A stretch of DNA of 64,000 bases from an uncultured Phascolarctobacterium sp. Lineage in GTDB: Bacteria > Bacillota > Negativicutes > Acidaminococcales > Acidaminococcaceae. A program made the position numbers and the translations under genes. Below the pieces are notes generated by a model that worked only from the letters and a program-made list of their open reading frames with translations, had not been told where the DNA came from and ran no database searches. Shown piece after piece: positions 50,941 through 59,370 of this stretch (the stretch's first letter is position 1; every line of letters begins with the position of its first letter). Location: contig NZ_CAADXO010000061.1 of NCBI RefSeq assembly GCF_900753045.1, positions 1 through 64,000 on the forward strand. Direction: 5' to 3'.

Positions 50941-51126
50941 ATGGCTGATATCGTAGAAAGTCTGGCAGGAAACAAAATGCTGATGCTGAAGCAGGATATA
51001 GCTTTTTTGCGCAAGCGTCTGGCGGAATGTGCTGATGAGGATGCTAAAAAGGCTATCCGCAGGGAATTAATGGAGAAGGAAACCTATTATAATATTTTAG
51101 CAGACCGCCAGCGGGTGAATTTCTGA
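50941..51126 (+). CDS. Small coiled-coil protein of unknown function
   Basis: The 61-residue protein is highly charged, with heptad-like spacing (KQDIAFLRKRLAECADEDAKKAIRREL cut here in the middle of one helix) and no membrane segment. The ATG at 50941 is preceded by a weak AAGGA. It is a single-gene unit with promoter and terminator, downstream of the 32-bp motif array. No family is recognised. Confidence 0.55.
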   Translation: MADIVESLAGNKMLMLKQDIAFLRKRLAECADEDAKKAIRRELMEKETYYNILADRQRVNF

Positions 51127-51149
51127 GCCGGAAGCAGTGCCGGCTTTTT
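51126..51149 (+). terminator. Terminator of the small 50941 gene
   Basis: AGCCGG pairs with CCGGCT, followed by TTTTC, directly after the stop codon. Confidence 0.7.
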
Positions 51150-51206
51150 CTTATAAGGTCGGGCGAAATATGCCTGTGGCAAAATTTTCCGGATTTTTAT
51201 TAAGTC

Positions 51207-51260
51207 TTGAAAAGAGCCTGTGTTTGATGATAAAATATTTGTTACGGAAAAAATTTTCCG
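51207..51260 (+). promoter_or_regulatory. murA promoter region with palindrome
   Basis: TTGAAA and TAAAAT (51231-51236) are 18 bases apart. The near-palindrome CGGAAAAAATTTTCCG (51245-51260) lies at or just past the likely start of transcription. Confidence 0.5.
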
Positions 51261-51285
51261 ACTTCGCATATGCAGGAGGGTTATT

Positions 51286-52551
51286 TTGGAAAAACTAATT
51301 GTGAAGGGCGGAAACCGCCTCGTTGGTGCAGTTAAAACCAGCGGTGCGAAAAACGCTGTACTGCCGATTATTGCAGCTTCTATCCTGGGAACTACCCCAA
51401 GTCATCTTGATGAAGTTCCGATGCTGGAAGATGTGCATACTATAAGTGAAGTTTTAAAATGTCTGGGACTGGCTGTAGAATGCAGTCCGGAAAAGAATGT
51501 GCTGGATATCGACAGCACCGAGATAACCTCGTATGAAGCACCGTATGAGCTGGTGCGCACCATGCGAGCGTCCTTTCTGGTAATGGGACCTCTGCTGGCG
51601 CGTATCGGTAAAGCGCGTATTTCTATGCCCGGCGGCTGCGCTATCGGCGCCCGTCCGATTGATATTCATCTCAAGGGCTTTGAGGCTCTGGGTGTAAAAA
51701 TCGAACAGGGACATGGCTATATTGAAGCAAGTGCTCCCGAGGGACTGAAGGGTACCAGCATTTATTTTGATTTCCCGAGCGTAGGTGCTACCGAAAATAT
51801 TATGATGGCAGCTTCTCTTGCTGAGGGTACTACTATTTTGGAAAATGCTGCCGAGGAACCGGAGATTGTCGATCTGGCCAACTATCTGAATAAGATGGGT
51901 GCCAAAATCCGCGGTGCCGGTACCGATACTATCCGCATTGAGGGTGTAGAGAAGCTGCATGGCGCAGACTATACCATTATTCCGGACCGTATTGAGGCAG
52001 GCACTTATATGATTGCTGCTGCTATGACCGGCGGTGATATTGTTGTGGAAAATGTTCTGCCGGAGCACCAGAAGCCGCTGATTGCCAAGCTGCGTGAGGC
52101 AGGTGCTGTGGTTGAGGAGGATATTGATAAGGTACGCGTTATCGGCAAGAATCCGCTGAAGGCCGTATCTATTAAAACTCTGCCTTATCCCGGCTTCCCG
52201 ACGGATATGCAGGCTCAGATGATGGCGATGATGGTTATTGCCGAGGGCCGCAGCAAGGTTACGGAAACTGTTTTTGAGAACCGTTTCATGCATGTTGTTG
52301 AGCTGAACCGCATGGGTGCGCAGATTTCTACCGAAGGCCGCAGTGCCGTTATCGACGGTCCCTGCAAGCTGACAGGCTGTGATGTGCGTGCAACCGATTT
52401 GCGTGCCGGTGCCGCTATGATTCTGGCAGGCCTTGTGGCTGAAGGTACGACACGTATCGGCGATTTGCACCATATTGACCGTGGCTATGAGAACATTGTT
52501 GCTAAGCTGAAAAATCTGGGTGCGGATATTGAACGCGTAGATGTAGATTAA
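51286..52551 (+). CDS. murA: UDP-N-acetylglucosamine 1-carboxyvinyltransferase
   Basis: The 421-residue enzyme adds enolpyruvate to UDP-GlcNAc, the first committed step of peptidoglycan synthesis. It has LVGAVKTSGAKNAVLPI at the start, MPGGCAIGARPIDIHLKG near 112 with the catalytic cysteine (the fosfomycin target), and YPGFPTDMQAQMMAM near 300. It starts with TTG at 51286, six bases after GGAGGG. It lies 14 bases before mreB/mbl. Confidence 0.96.
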   Translation: MEKLIVKGGNRLVGAVKTSGAKNAVLPIIAASILGTTPSHLDEVPMLEDVHTISEVLKCLGLAVECSPEKNVLDIDSTEITSYEAPYELVRTMRASFLVMGPLLARIGKARISMPGGCAIGARPIDIHLKGFEALGVKIEQGHGYIEASAPEGLKGTSIYFDFPSVGATENIMMAASLAEGTTILENAAEEPEIVDLANYLNKMGAKIRGAGTDTIRIEGVEKLHGADYTIIPDRIEAGTYMIAAAMTGGDIVVENVLPEHQKPLIAKLREAGAVVEEDIDKVRVIGKNPLKAVSIKTLPYPGFPTDMQAQMMAMMVIAEGRSKVTETVFENRFMHVVELNRMGAQISTEGRSAVIDGPCKLTGCDVRATDLRAGAAMILAGLVAEGTTRIGDLHHIDRGYENIVAKLKNLGADIERVDVD

Positions 52552-52564
52552 GGAGATATGACTA

Positions 52565-53590
52565 ATGTTTAAGAGTATGGATATCGGTATTGATTTGGGT
52601 ACCGCTAACATTCTTGTTTTTGTCAAGGGCAAGGGCGTTGTCCTGAAGGAGCCTTCTGTTGTGGCAATCGACAAGGTGCGCAACAAGGTGCTGGCTGTGG
52701 GCGATGATGCCAGAGAGATGCTGGGACGTGCTCCCGGCAGTATCGTTGCTATCCGTCCGCTGAAGGAAGGCGTTATTGCGAACTATACCGTAACGCAGAA
52801 GCTGCTTGCTTACGTTATTGAGAAGGTTGCGGGCAAGAGCCTGTTTTTCAAACCGCGTGTTATGACATGTGTACCTATTGGCATTACTTCTGTAGAAAAG
52901 CGTGCTGTTATGGAGGCTACTACCCAGGGCGGTGCTTCCAAAACCTATCTGATTGAGGAACCGCTGGCAGCAGCTCTTGGTGCCGGTATTGATATTTCCG
53001 TACCGCGCGGCAATATGGTTGTTGATATCGGCGGCGGTACTACCGATATCGCTGTGCTGAGCCTTGGCGGTATTGTTGTTGATTCTTCTATCCGTATCGG
53101 CGGCGACCATTTTGATGAGGCTATTGTGCGTCATGTGAAGAAGGTACATAATGTGCTTATCGGTGAGCGCACGGCTGAGGAAATCAAAATGAATGTTGCT
53201 ACTGTTATTGCTGACGGACGCAATGAGTCTATTACTGTACGCGGCCGTGATATGGTTACCGGCCTGCCGACCACGTTCAGCGTAAGCTCTGAGGATTGCC
53301 GTGTGGCATTGGAGGATGCTGTTGCTTCTCTGATTGCTACCGTGCGCGGTGTTCTGGAAAAGTGCCCGCCGGAGCTGGCTGCGGATATTGTTGATAACGG
53401 TATTTATCTGACCGGCGGCGGTGCGTTGCTTGATGGTCTGGCTGAGATTATGCAGCGTGAAACCGGTATTACTACGCATATTGCCGATGATCCGTTGGAG
53501 TGTGTGGCTCTTGGCACCGGCAAGGCGCTGGAGAATCTGGATAAGCTGCATCCTGGTACTGTTTATACTGCGTCTAATCTGGTTGATTGA
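52565..53590 (+). CDS. Rod-shape-determining actin-like protein (MreB/Mbl)
   Basis: The 341-residue bacterial actin has phosphate-1 loop GIDLGTANILVF near 8-19, the connect-1 and phosphate-2 segment VVDIGGGTTDIAVLSLGG near 157, and the adenosine motif YLTGGGALLDGLAE near 285. Polymers guide cell-wall elongation. Its place right after murA matches mbl of Firmicutes more than the mreBCD locus. Grouping with mbl is inferred. Confidence 0.94.
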   Translation: MFKSMDIGIDLGTANILVFVKGKGVVLKEPSVVAIDKVRNKVLAVGDDAREMLGRAPGSIVAIRPLKEGVIANYTVTQKLLAYVIEKVAGKSLFFKPRVMTCVPIGITSVEKRAVMEATTQGGASKTYLIEEPLAAALGAGIDISVPRGNMVVDIGGGTTDIAVLSLGGIVVDSSIRIGGDHFDEAIVRHVKKVHNVLIGERTAEEIKMNVATVIADGRNESITVRGRDMVTGLPTTFSVSSEDCRVALEDAVASLIATVRGVLEKCPPELAADIVDNGIYLTGGGALLDGLAEIMQRETGITTHIADDPLECVALGTGKALENLDKLHPGTVYTASNLVD

Positions 53591-53619
53591 TGCTTGGGTA
53601 TTGATTTTTGATTTTGGGA

Positions 53620-53644
53620 GGAGCTGCCGTTGGCAGCTCCTTTT
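53620..53644 (+). terminator. murA-mreB terminator
   Basis: GGAGCTGCC and GGCAGCTCC form a 9-bp stem with a GTT loop, followed by TTTTG. Confidence 0.85.
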
Positions 53645-53692
53645 GTGTAGATGTGAAGAAGAAGGGCGTATGGTGTCGCAATTAATATATTG

Positions 53693-53846
53693 CAACCCTT
53701 TCGTCTGCTCGCAAAAGCTCGCAGCCACCTCCCCTTTCAGGGGAGATATAAAGTGCTTGTCAAATGCTGACTGTCGCAAGTTAGTCGAACTTTTATATGC
53801 TCCCTGAAAGGGAGCTGGCATCGCCGAAGGCGATGACTGAGGGTTG
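53693..53846. repeat. MITE-like palindromic intergenic element
   Basis: The element is an imperfect inverted repeat of about 154 bp with ends CAACCCT and AGGGTTG. CCCTTTCAGGGGAGATATAA (53734-53751 region) pairs with the TTATATGCTCCCTGAAAGGG side (53793-53812 region). Smaller hairpins, such as CATCGCC-GAAG-GCGATG, lie inside. No protein is encoded. Confidence 0.7.
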
Positions 53847-53871
53847 TGCCACGATATATTACTTGCTTTGG

Positions 53872-53950
53872 CGTTCTCCCTAACTTTCTTGCCTGCCCCT
53901 TGGGGAAGGTGCCGAGCGAAGCGAGGCGAAAGGGGGCTGTGTGCAGACAA
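53872..53950. repeat. Second palindromic intergenic element
   Basis: Contains CCCCTTGGGG, GCCGAGCGAAGCGAGGC and CCCTT...AAGGGG pairings. It resembles the palindromic intergenic units common in gut Firmicutes. With the preceding element it fills the 53591-54005 space apart from the terminator and the next gene's leader. Confidence 0.5.
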
Positions 53951-54005
53951 TGCTCTAACGTATTCTTCAATCTTCTACTAGTTTTTCTTTTAAGAGGTCC
54001 TATAC

Positions 54006-55400
54006 ATGAATTTCAAAAAACTAATATGTTCTGTTTTTATGCTGGCTGCGCTGTGTGCCGCTCCGCTTGCGGCGAGCGCTGCTCCCGTCACGGCTGTGCG
54101 CAGCAGCGTTAGTCCTGCGCGAGTACGTCTGGTGTTCGACAGCAGGGAGCCTGTTAAATATACTGCCGAAAAAAACGGCCTGCAGCTGGTGGTTACCTTG
54201 CCTGAGGGCACGGCGCTGACGCAGAAGCCTGTCTTTAAGCAGGATGCGGTGATTAAAAGCATCACCGTGCCTGCCAAAAAGAAGAAAAAGGCTCAGGTGG
54301 TTATAGATTTAACCAGAGATTGCCAGTACAAGCTGTATAACCTGAAAAATCCTGACCGTCTGGTGCTGGATATTTACCGTATTCCTATCAGCAAAACTAC
54401 AACGCAGCTGGCAGGCGGCGTTACCTATACCTATGCGCAGGAGGAGCTGAACGGCAGACCGCTGGTAAGCTATCTGGTGAGTGTTGCGCCTTCGGCACGT
54501 TTGGAGCTCAGGCCTTTTTCGGCCGCAGGCATGTATAACGGACGCGGCAGTTTGGCTAAGCAGGCGGCGCAAAGAGGTCTTGTGGCTGCCATCAATGCGT
54601 CGTATTTTGATACCGACGGCTGGGTTATCGGCAATGTTAAGGATAAGGGCAATTTTGTCGCTATGGATGCTACGCCGCGCAGCGGTTATGTAGTGCAGGG
54701 CAATGAGCAGAAGATTGTGCGCGACATTGCCTATACAGGACAAGTGACGCTGCCAGACGGCAGAGAGTTGCAGCTGAAGGGCATGAACCGTGCACGCATT
54801 GCCAATGATTTGGTGCTGTTCAATTCCTATTACGCTACCTCGACCAAAACGAACCAGTACGGGCGTGAGGTAAAAATCAAAAACGGTCGCGTTGTTGCTG
54901 TTTCTACGGCAGGCAATATGTCTTTGGAGCCTGGCTGCGCAGTGCTTTCCGGTCATGGCACAAATGCGGCTGCTTTGGCAGGATTGCGCCTGGGCGACCA
55001 TGTAATGCTTACGCAGAGCCTGGGCAGCAGCATTGCGGATGCGGCAACGACTGTTGTCAGCGGTGGTCCGCTGCTGGTAGAAAACGGCAGGGTGAATGTG
55101 CGTACTGCAGAGGAGCAGATGGCACCCGATATCGCGCGTGGCAGAGCACCCCGTACTGCGATAGGCCTGAAACAGGACGGCACGCTTCTGATGCTCGTTG
55201 TTGACGGCAGAAGCAGTGCTTCCGCAGGCATGACACTCGCGGAGCTGGCACAGTATTTTGTGAAGCTGGGTGCGGTGAGCGCTGTCAATTATGATGGCGG
55301 CGGCAGCAGCGAAATGGTCATCAACGGCAAAATCGTCAACAAGCCTTCGGACGGACGCGAGCGTTTGGTGAGCATCGGTCTGGGACTGTTCATCAAATAA
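54006..55400 (+). CDS. Secreted phosphodiester glycosidase (NAGPA domain) with AMIN-like N-terminus
   Basis: The 464-residue protein has a signal peptide ending AASAAP at about 27. An AMIN-like beta domain (30-125, ending YKLYNLKNPDRLVLDIYRI) is of the kind that binds cell wall. The phosphodiester glycosidase domain (about 165-464) has VAAINASYFD, FNSYYATSTKT, the VVSGGPLLVENG loop, RAPRTAIGLKQDG and NYDGGGSSEMVINGK. Family members hydrolyse GlcNAc-phosphodiesters; a role in trimming envelope glycans is inferred. Confidence 0.88.
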   Translation: MNFKKLICSVFMLAALCAAPLAASAAPVTAVRSSVSPARVRLVFDSREPVKYTAEKNGLQLVVTLPEGTALTQKPVFKQDAVIKSITVPAKKKKKAQVVIDLTRDCQYKLYNLKNPDRLVLDIYRIPISKTTTQLAGGVTYTYAQEELNGRPLVSYLVSVAPSARLELRPFSAAGMYNGRGSLAKQAAQRGLVAAINASYFDTDGWVIGNVKDKGNFVAMDATPRSGYVVQGNEQKIVRDIAYTGQVTLPDGRELQLKGMNRARIANDLVLFNSYYATSTKTNQYGREVKIKNGRVVAVSTAGNMSLEPGCAVLSGHGTNAAALAGLRLGDHVMLTQSLGSSIADAATTVVSGGPLLVENGRVNVRTAEEQMAPDIARGRAPRTAIGLKQDGTLLMLVVDGRSSASAGMTLAELAQYFVKLGAVSAVNYDGGGSSEMVINGKIVNKPSDGRERLVSIGLGLFIK

Positions 55401-55415
55401 GCTGGTTATATAGGC

Positions 55416-55467
55416 AAAAAAACAAGGGGCGGTCACACTTTAGCTGTGACAGCTCCTTGTTTTTTTG
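55416..55467. terminator. Bidirectional terminator
   Basis: AAAAAAACAAGG pairs with CCTTGTTTTTTT, with an inner GTCACA/TGTGAC stem, between convergent genes. Confidence 0.88.
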
Positions 55468-55481
55468 TTGCGGGTTATAGT

Positions 55482-56075
55482 TTAATCTTCGGTAATGATA
55501 ACGCCGGTGCCGATGCCGCCGTTATCGCTGCAGACAAGTTCCTTCAGGCTTTGGATATCCGCATTGCGCAGGCGGATGCAGCCTTCGGAGGCCATGGTGC
55601 CGATAGAGGCAGGGTCATGCGTACCGTGAATGCCGATGCCTATCCAGCCGGTGTCCAGCGAAAGGAACCAGGGGCCGTAGGCACCTTCGATTACGCCCTT
55701 GCCGTCACCGAAATCGTGCGTCCAGTAATGCGCCGGGCAAACCTCCTCGATGCGGAAGGGAACCTGCGCCGAAGGCACGCCGACTGCCGCACCTGTGTAG
55801 TAGGACGGGATAGCTGCTGCGCTGCCCCAGGAGGTGGGAGTGCGGTTGTCGCCGGTGTACTGCTTGTCACCGGGATTTTTGGCAACAGCGATAGGATAGC
55901 TGCAGACTGCTTGCTCCACGCCCTGCTGATAAACGTCAAGGCGGTAGCTTTGCTTATGGATGCAGATGAGATATCTGGCGTTGCCGAACAGTGCGGACGC
56001 AGGCGCCGCAGCTGCTAAGCTGCAGCTTAGCAGCAGGCAGACGCTAAATATTAAGCCTAAAAGTTTTTTGAGCAT
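55482..56075 (-). CDS. L,D-transpeptidase (YkuD domain)
   Basis: The 197-residue secreted protein has a signal peptide (1-25, LLGLIFSVCLLLSCSLAAAAPA). The catalytic domain carries the histidine in IGIHGTHD and the nucleophile in the SEGCIRLRN motif near 165-175. Such enzymes form 3-3 peptidoglycan crosslinks or attach proteins to the wall. The ATG follows AAGGAAG. It is 24 bases upstream of nothing else in the same direction except the 56100 gene's 3' end, so the two could share a transcript. Confidence 0.9.
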   Translation of the reverse strand: MLKKLLGLIFSVCLLLSCSLAAAAPASALFGNARYLICIHKQSYRLDVYQQGVEQAVCSYPIAVAKNPGDKQYTGDNRTPTSWGSAAAIPSYYTGAAVGVPSAQVPFRIEEVCPAHYWTHDFGDGKGVIEGAYGPWFLSLDTGWIGIGIHGTHDPASIGTMASEGCIRLRNADIQSLKELVCSDNGGIGTGVIITED

Positions 56076-56099
56076 TGCTGATACTTCCTTAATGCTTAT

Positions 56100-56891
56100 T
56101 TAGCAGGCTACGCGTACAAAATCTGCGCTTACATAGCCAACCTCACCTTGAGCGTTAATAGCCTTCCACCATTTGCGGCCTTCGGCTTCAAATGCGCCTT
56201 CTAATGGTGCTATTTCTTCGCCGGACATCAGCGAATCAATTACATTGCTGCTTGTGGAGGGGGCGGTGCGGAAGTTTACATAGTCACCGGTTAAAACCAG
56301 TTTTACGCCGGGAGCCCAATAGCTGTCCATGTTTTCAAATTTGCTGTAGAGATTGTATATTCTTTGATTGGAGTATTGCAAACTTTCGGCAGACATGCTG
56401 TCCCCGTATTGAGCATAGCCTTGGCTGGCAGGGATAGAGTGTGCATTTTCGGTGCGGAGCTCATCGTAGGTACTGATAAAAGCGTTGATATATTTTTTGT
56501 TGTCATAAATAGTAGTCAGCCAGTAATCACCATCACCGGAATCGGCTTCGCCCTTGGCGCTGAAGCTCACTGTGGAGCCGTTGCTGGTCTGCTGCACATC
56601 ATACATCTGCAAGGCAGCGAAGGCAATAGCTTTGGCCTCCAAATCGCTGAGGTAGATGCCCTTGCGGCTGAAGCAGGGAGCGACATATTCCTCGGCATAT
56701 TTTTCGGTCATGGTATGCTTTACATCAAAGCGGGTATTTTTCAGCAGAAAGGCTTCTGTTCTGCCGCAGCGGGAGTCAATATCAGTAGGGAGCCTGCTTG
56801 CGGAGGTATTATAGACTGCTGCCTCCATAACAGATGTGCCGGTGAAGAGCATTGCTGCCAGTGCTCCGATAGCAAAATTTTTGATTTTCAT
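56100..56891 (-). CDS. Secreted SH3-domain protein
   Basis: The 263-residue protein has a signal peptide (1-23). A central domain of unknown type (about 30-185, with SDLEAKAIAFAALQMYDVQ and TIYDNKKYINAFIS) precedes a C-terminal bacterial SH3 domain (about 200-262, VNFRTAPSTSSNVIDSL and GYVSADFVRVAC). SH3b domains bind peptidoglycan peptides. ATG at 56891 follows AAAGGAG; the longer frame upstream is rejected. It lies upstream of the L,D-transpeptidase on the same strand. Confidence 0.75.
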   Translation of the reverse strand: MKIKNFAIGALAAMLFTGTSVMEAAVYNTSASRLPTDIDSRCGRTEAFLLKNTRFDVKHTMTEKYAEEYVAPCFSRKGIYLSDLEAKAIAFAALQMYDVQQTSNGSTVSFSAKGEADSGDGDYWLTTIYDNKKYINAFISTYDELRTENAHSIPASQGYAQYGDSMSAESLQYSNQRIYNLYSKFENMDSYWAPGVKLVLTGDYVNFRTAPSTSSNVIDSLMSGEEIAPLEGAFEAEGRKWWKAINAQGEVGYVSADFVRVAC

Positions 56892-57093
56892 AACAACATC
56901 TCCTTTCCAGATGTGGAAATTATATTCTTTGATGCTTATATTATAGCCAAAAAAACGCTTTTGCACCCTACCCCAAAGGGTGATTTCGGGTAGGGATGGC
57001 GAAAAAAAGCGTAAAAAATTATGCGCCGGTAATTTTTTAACTGCAGATGATTTTCATAATGTTTTATTTAAGAGCTGTTTACAGTCTGTTCAC

Positions 57094-57122
57094 TTGTCAA
57101 AATATTGCGTAGGCTGTATAAT
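57094..57122 (+). promoter_or_regulatory. Promoter of the 57161 gene
   Basis: TTGTCA and TATAAT are 17 bases apart, 39 bases before the ATG. Confidence 0.7.
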
Positions 57123-57160
57123 TTATATTAGAGAAATATATCTGAAATGAGGTGAGTCAC

Positions 57161-57463
57161 ATGGGTAAAAAGTTGATAGTGATTTTGACTATTGCCGCTT
57201 TAGGCATCTTTACACTTGCTGCCGTTGGCTGTGCTGCTGTGACTGACCAGCGCGCCGCTGTCAGCGGTATTGTAGTTGCCGATGGACTGGCACAGGAGGG
57301 CACCCAGGTTAAGCAGGGTGACATTCTGGTAAAGGTAAAATCTATAGCTGGCGGCAGTATTGCTGCTGCACGTGCTACAACTGCAGGTAAGGTTAGCCAG
57401 GTACTGGTTAAACCCGGTGATAAGATTGAGGCACAGCAGGTTGTAGCTAAGGTGAGTGAATAA
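57161..57463 (+). CDS. Small exported biotinyl/lipoyl-like domain protein
   Basis: The 100-residue protein has an N-terminal hydrophobic segment with a possible lipobox (LAAVGC at about 16-21, weak at the -3 position). A single biotinyl/lipoyl-fold domain follows: GIVVADGLAQEGTQVKQGDILVK and GKVSQVLVKPGDKIEAQQVVAKV. No modifiable lysine motif is present, so it is closer to the barrel-sandwich hybrid of efflux adaptors (HlyD type) than to a carrier. ATG at 57161 follows GAGGTGA. It stands alone with promoter and terminator. Confidence 0.65.
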   Translation: MGKKLIVILTIAALGIFTLAAVGCAAVTDQRAAVSGIVVADGLAQEGTQVKQGDILVKVKSIAGGSIAAARATTAGKVSQVLVKPGDKIEAQQVVAKVSE

Positions 57464-57471
57464 CGGTAAGG

Positions 57472-57503
57472 AAAACCGGCGAGCTTCTTAGCCGCCGGTT
57501 TTT
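57472..57503 (+). terminator. Terminator of the 57161 gene
   Basis: AAAACCGGC pairs with GCCGGTTTTT. Confidence 0.85.
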
Positions 57504-57564
57504 GTAGTATTATGACGTAAATACCGGAAGCGGACCGGTAAATATTTTATTTTTAGGAGCGAGT

Positions 57565-59232
57565 ATGAGAGTATTTTTATTAGCATTATTGTTTTGCTGC
57601 CAGCTGCTGACGGCAGCTGCCGCCAATGTTCCTCTGATGCCGGTGCGTGACCTGCGCGCAGGTATGCAGGGCATAGGCAAAACCGTTATCAGCGGTGATA
57701 CTATTGAAACCTTCAATGTAGAAATTTTAGGTGTCAACGGCAGTGAAGCTATGGGTTATAATATTTTTGTGCGCCTTTACGGCGATCTGATTGAAAAGAC
57801 AGGCGGTGTTGCTCAGGGCATGAGCGGCAGTCCTGTTTATGTAGACGGCAGACTTGTCGGTGCTGTGGCCTTCGGCAAGACCTTCAACGATCCGCATTAC
57901 TGCTTTCTGACACCTATCGGCAAAATGCTGCCGCTGCTGGACGAACCGAGAGAGCTGCCGGCAGACTGGATTCCCAAGGGAACGGCGCTGATGGCAGGCG
58001 GTTTTACGGAATACGGCATGGAATATCTGCAGGAGAAGCTGCAGCCCTTCGGCCTGACTGCTGTCAACAGCGGCGGCACAGGCGCTTCCAGCGATAAACC
58101 GCTGGAGCCCGGCAGCAGTGTCGGCGTTGCTCTGATGCAGGGTGATATGACTCTAGGCGCTCTCGGTACTGTTACCTGGACCGATGACAGCGGTAAGATT
58201 CTGGCCTTCGGCCACCCCTTTATGCAGCGCGGCAGCAGCAATTTCTTTATGAATAAGGTGTGGGTGCTGGGCGTAGTTCCTAACCTGCAGAGCAGCTATA
58301 AGGTAGGCAATCTGGGCGAGGCTATCGGCAGCATTACGCAGGACCGTTCCAGCGGTATCGGCGGTGTAGTAGGCAAGCAGCCTGCTTCTATTCCAATGTT
58401 TGTTACGGTCAATGACAGCAGCCGCGGACAGGCCAACAGCATGCGCATGCGCCTGATTGACGATGAGCAGCTGGTGCCCTCGATGGTGGATGCTGCCGTA
58501 GTAAATACTGTGAGCAAGACTGTGGACCGCAACGGCGGCGGTACGGCCAAGCTGCATTTTACCATTACCGGCGTGGACAGCAAAAAGGAAATGCTGACGA
58601 TTGACCGCGAAAATATGTATTATTCCAATGACGCGCTGCTGAAGAACCTGGATGCGGAGCTGACGGAGGCTGTAACGATTCTGATGCAGAACAAGTTCGA
58701 GCCTGTGCAAATTTACGGTATTAACGTAGAGGCAGAGGTCAGCAATGCGGTACAGGTAGCGGAAATTCTTAACGTGCGCACCAAGAACGCCAAGGTTAAG
58801 CCCGGCGACAAGGTAGCTATTGATGTTACCATGAAGCCTTACCGTGGCGAAGAATTTACCAAGACAGTTTATTTTAAGGTGCCTAAGGATCATCCGGGCG
58901 GCAAGCTGGCGCTGAACGTGCGCGGCGGCAGCAGCATGGCCTGGGCTATCGAATTGCTGCGCAAGCAGCAGTCCGAGGGTGTTCCCGCTGCCAAGAAAAA
59001 GGAAACACGGCACAAGCTCAGCGATTATATCAAGAGCGTGAATACGGCTGACAAGAATAATGAACTGATTATTGATGTGGCGATGGGACAAATGCAGCCG
59101 CCGAATCCGGAGGCTGCGGCTAACGATGCAGGCCTTGCGGGTATGCTGCAGGGCTCTCCGTTCAAGCAGAAGTATCCCTTTGATTTCATTATTGACGGCG
59201 AGAGCGAAATCGTGCTTACCGTTGACAAGTAA
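57565..59232 (+). CDS. Secreted SpoIVB-type (S55) peptidase domain protein
   Basis: The 555-residue protein has a signal peptide (1-20). The S55 domain has MPVRDLRAGMQGIGKTVISGD at the start, the nucleophile serine in TGGVAQGMSGSPVYVDGRLVGAV near 80-103, and ILAFGHPFMQRGS near 213. The second half is beta-rich and ends in FIIDGESEIVLTVDK. SpoIVB itself signals in sporulation, but Negativicute homologues of this longer form occur near envelope genes. A role in outer-membrane or wall maintenance is inferred. Confidence 0.82.
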   Translation: MRVFLLALLFCCQLLTAAAANVPLMPVRDLRAGMQGIGKTVISGDTIETFNVEILGVNGSEAMGYNIFVRLYGDLIEKTGGVAQGMSGSPVYVDGRLVGAVAFGKTFNDPHYCFLTPIGKMLPLLDEPRELPADWIPKGTALMAGGFTEYGMEYLQEKLQPFGLTAVNSGGTGASSDKPLEPGSSVGVALMQGDMTLGALGTVTWTDDSGKILAFGHPFMQRGSSNFFMNKVWVLGVVPNLQSSYKVGNLGEAIGSITQDRSSGIGGVVGKQPASIPMFVTVNDSSRGQANSMRMRLIDDEQLVPSMVDAAVVNTVSKTVDRNGGGTAKLHFTITGVDSKKEMLTIDRENMYYSNDALLKNLDAELTEAVTILMQNKFEPVQIYGINVEAEVSNAVQVAEILNVRTKNAKVKPGDKVAIDVTMKPYRGEEFTKTVYFKVPKDHPGGKLALNVRGGSSMAWAIELLRKQQSEGVPAAKKKETRHKLSDYIKSVNTADKNNELIIDVAMGQMQPPNPEAAANDAGLAGMLQGSPFKQKYPFDFIIDGESEIVLTVDK

Positions 59233-59312
59233 ATCTACAGAGTGATATTTTCTTTCGCTTAACAAAATTTTTCCCGTTACTGTATCGGTATGGCTGTTTT
59301 GTGTCATACATT

Positions 59313-59334
59313 CGCCATAATTTGGCGGTATAAT
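59313..59334 (+). promoter_or_regulatory. Promoter and operator-like repeat of the mla operon
   Basis: The -10 TATAAT is at 59329-59334 and the -35 is poor. CGCCA-TAATT-TGGCG (59313-59327) is an inverted repeat in the spacer, a possible regulator site. Confidence 0.5.
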
Positions 59335-59370
59335 AATTATGTAAAAAAAGCTGAAGATAAGGATGTAAAG

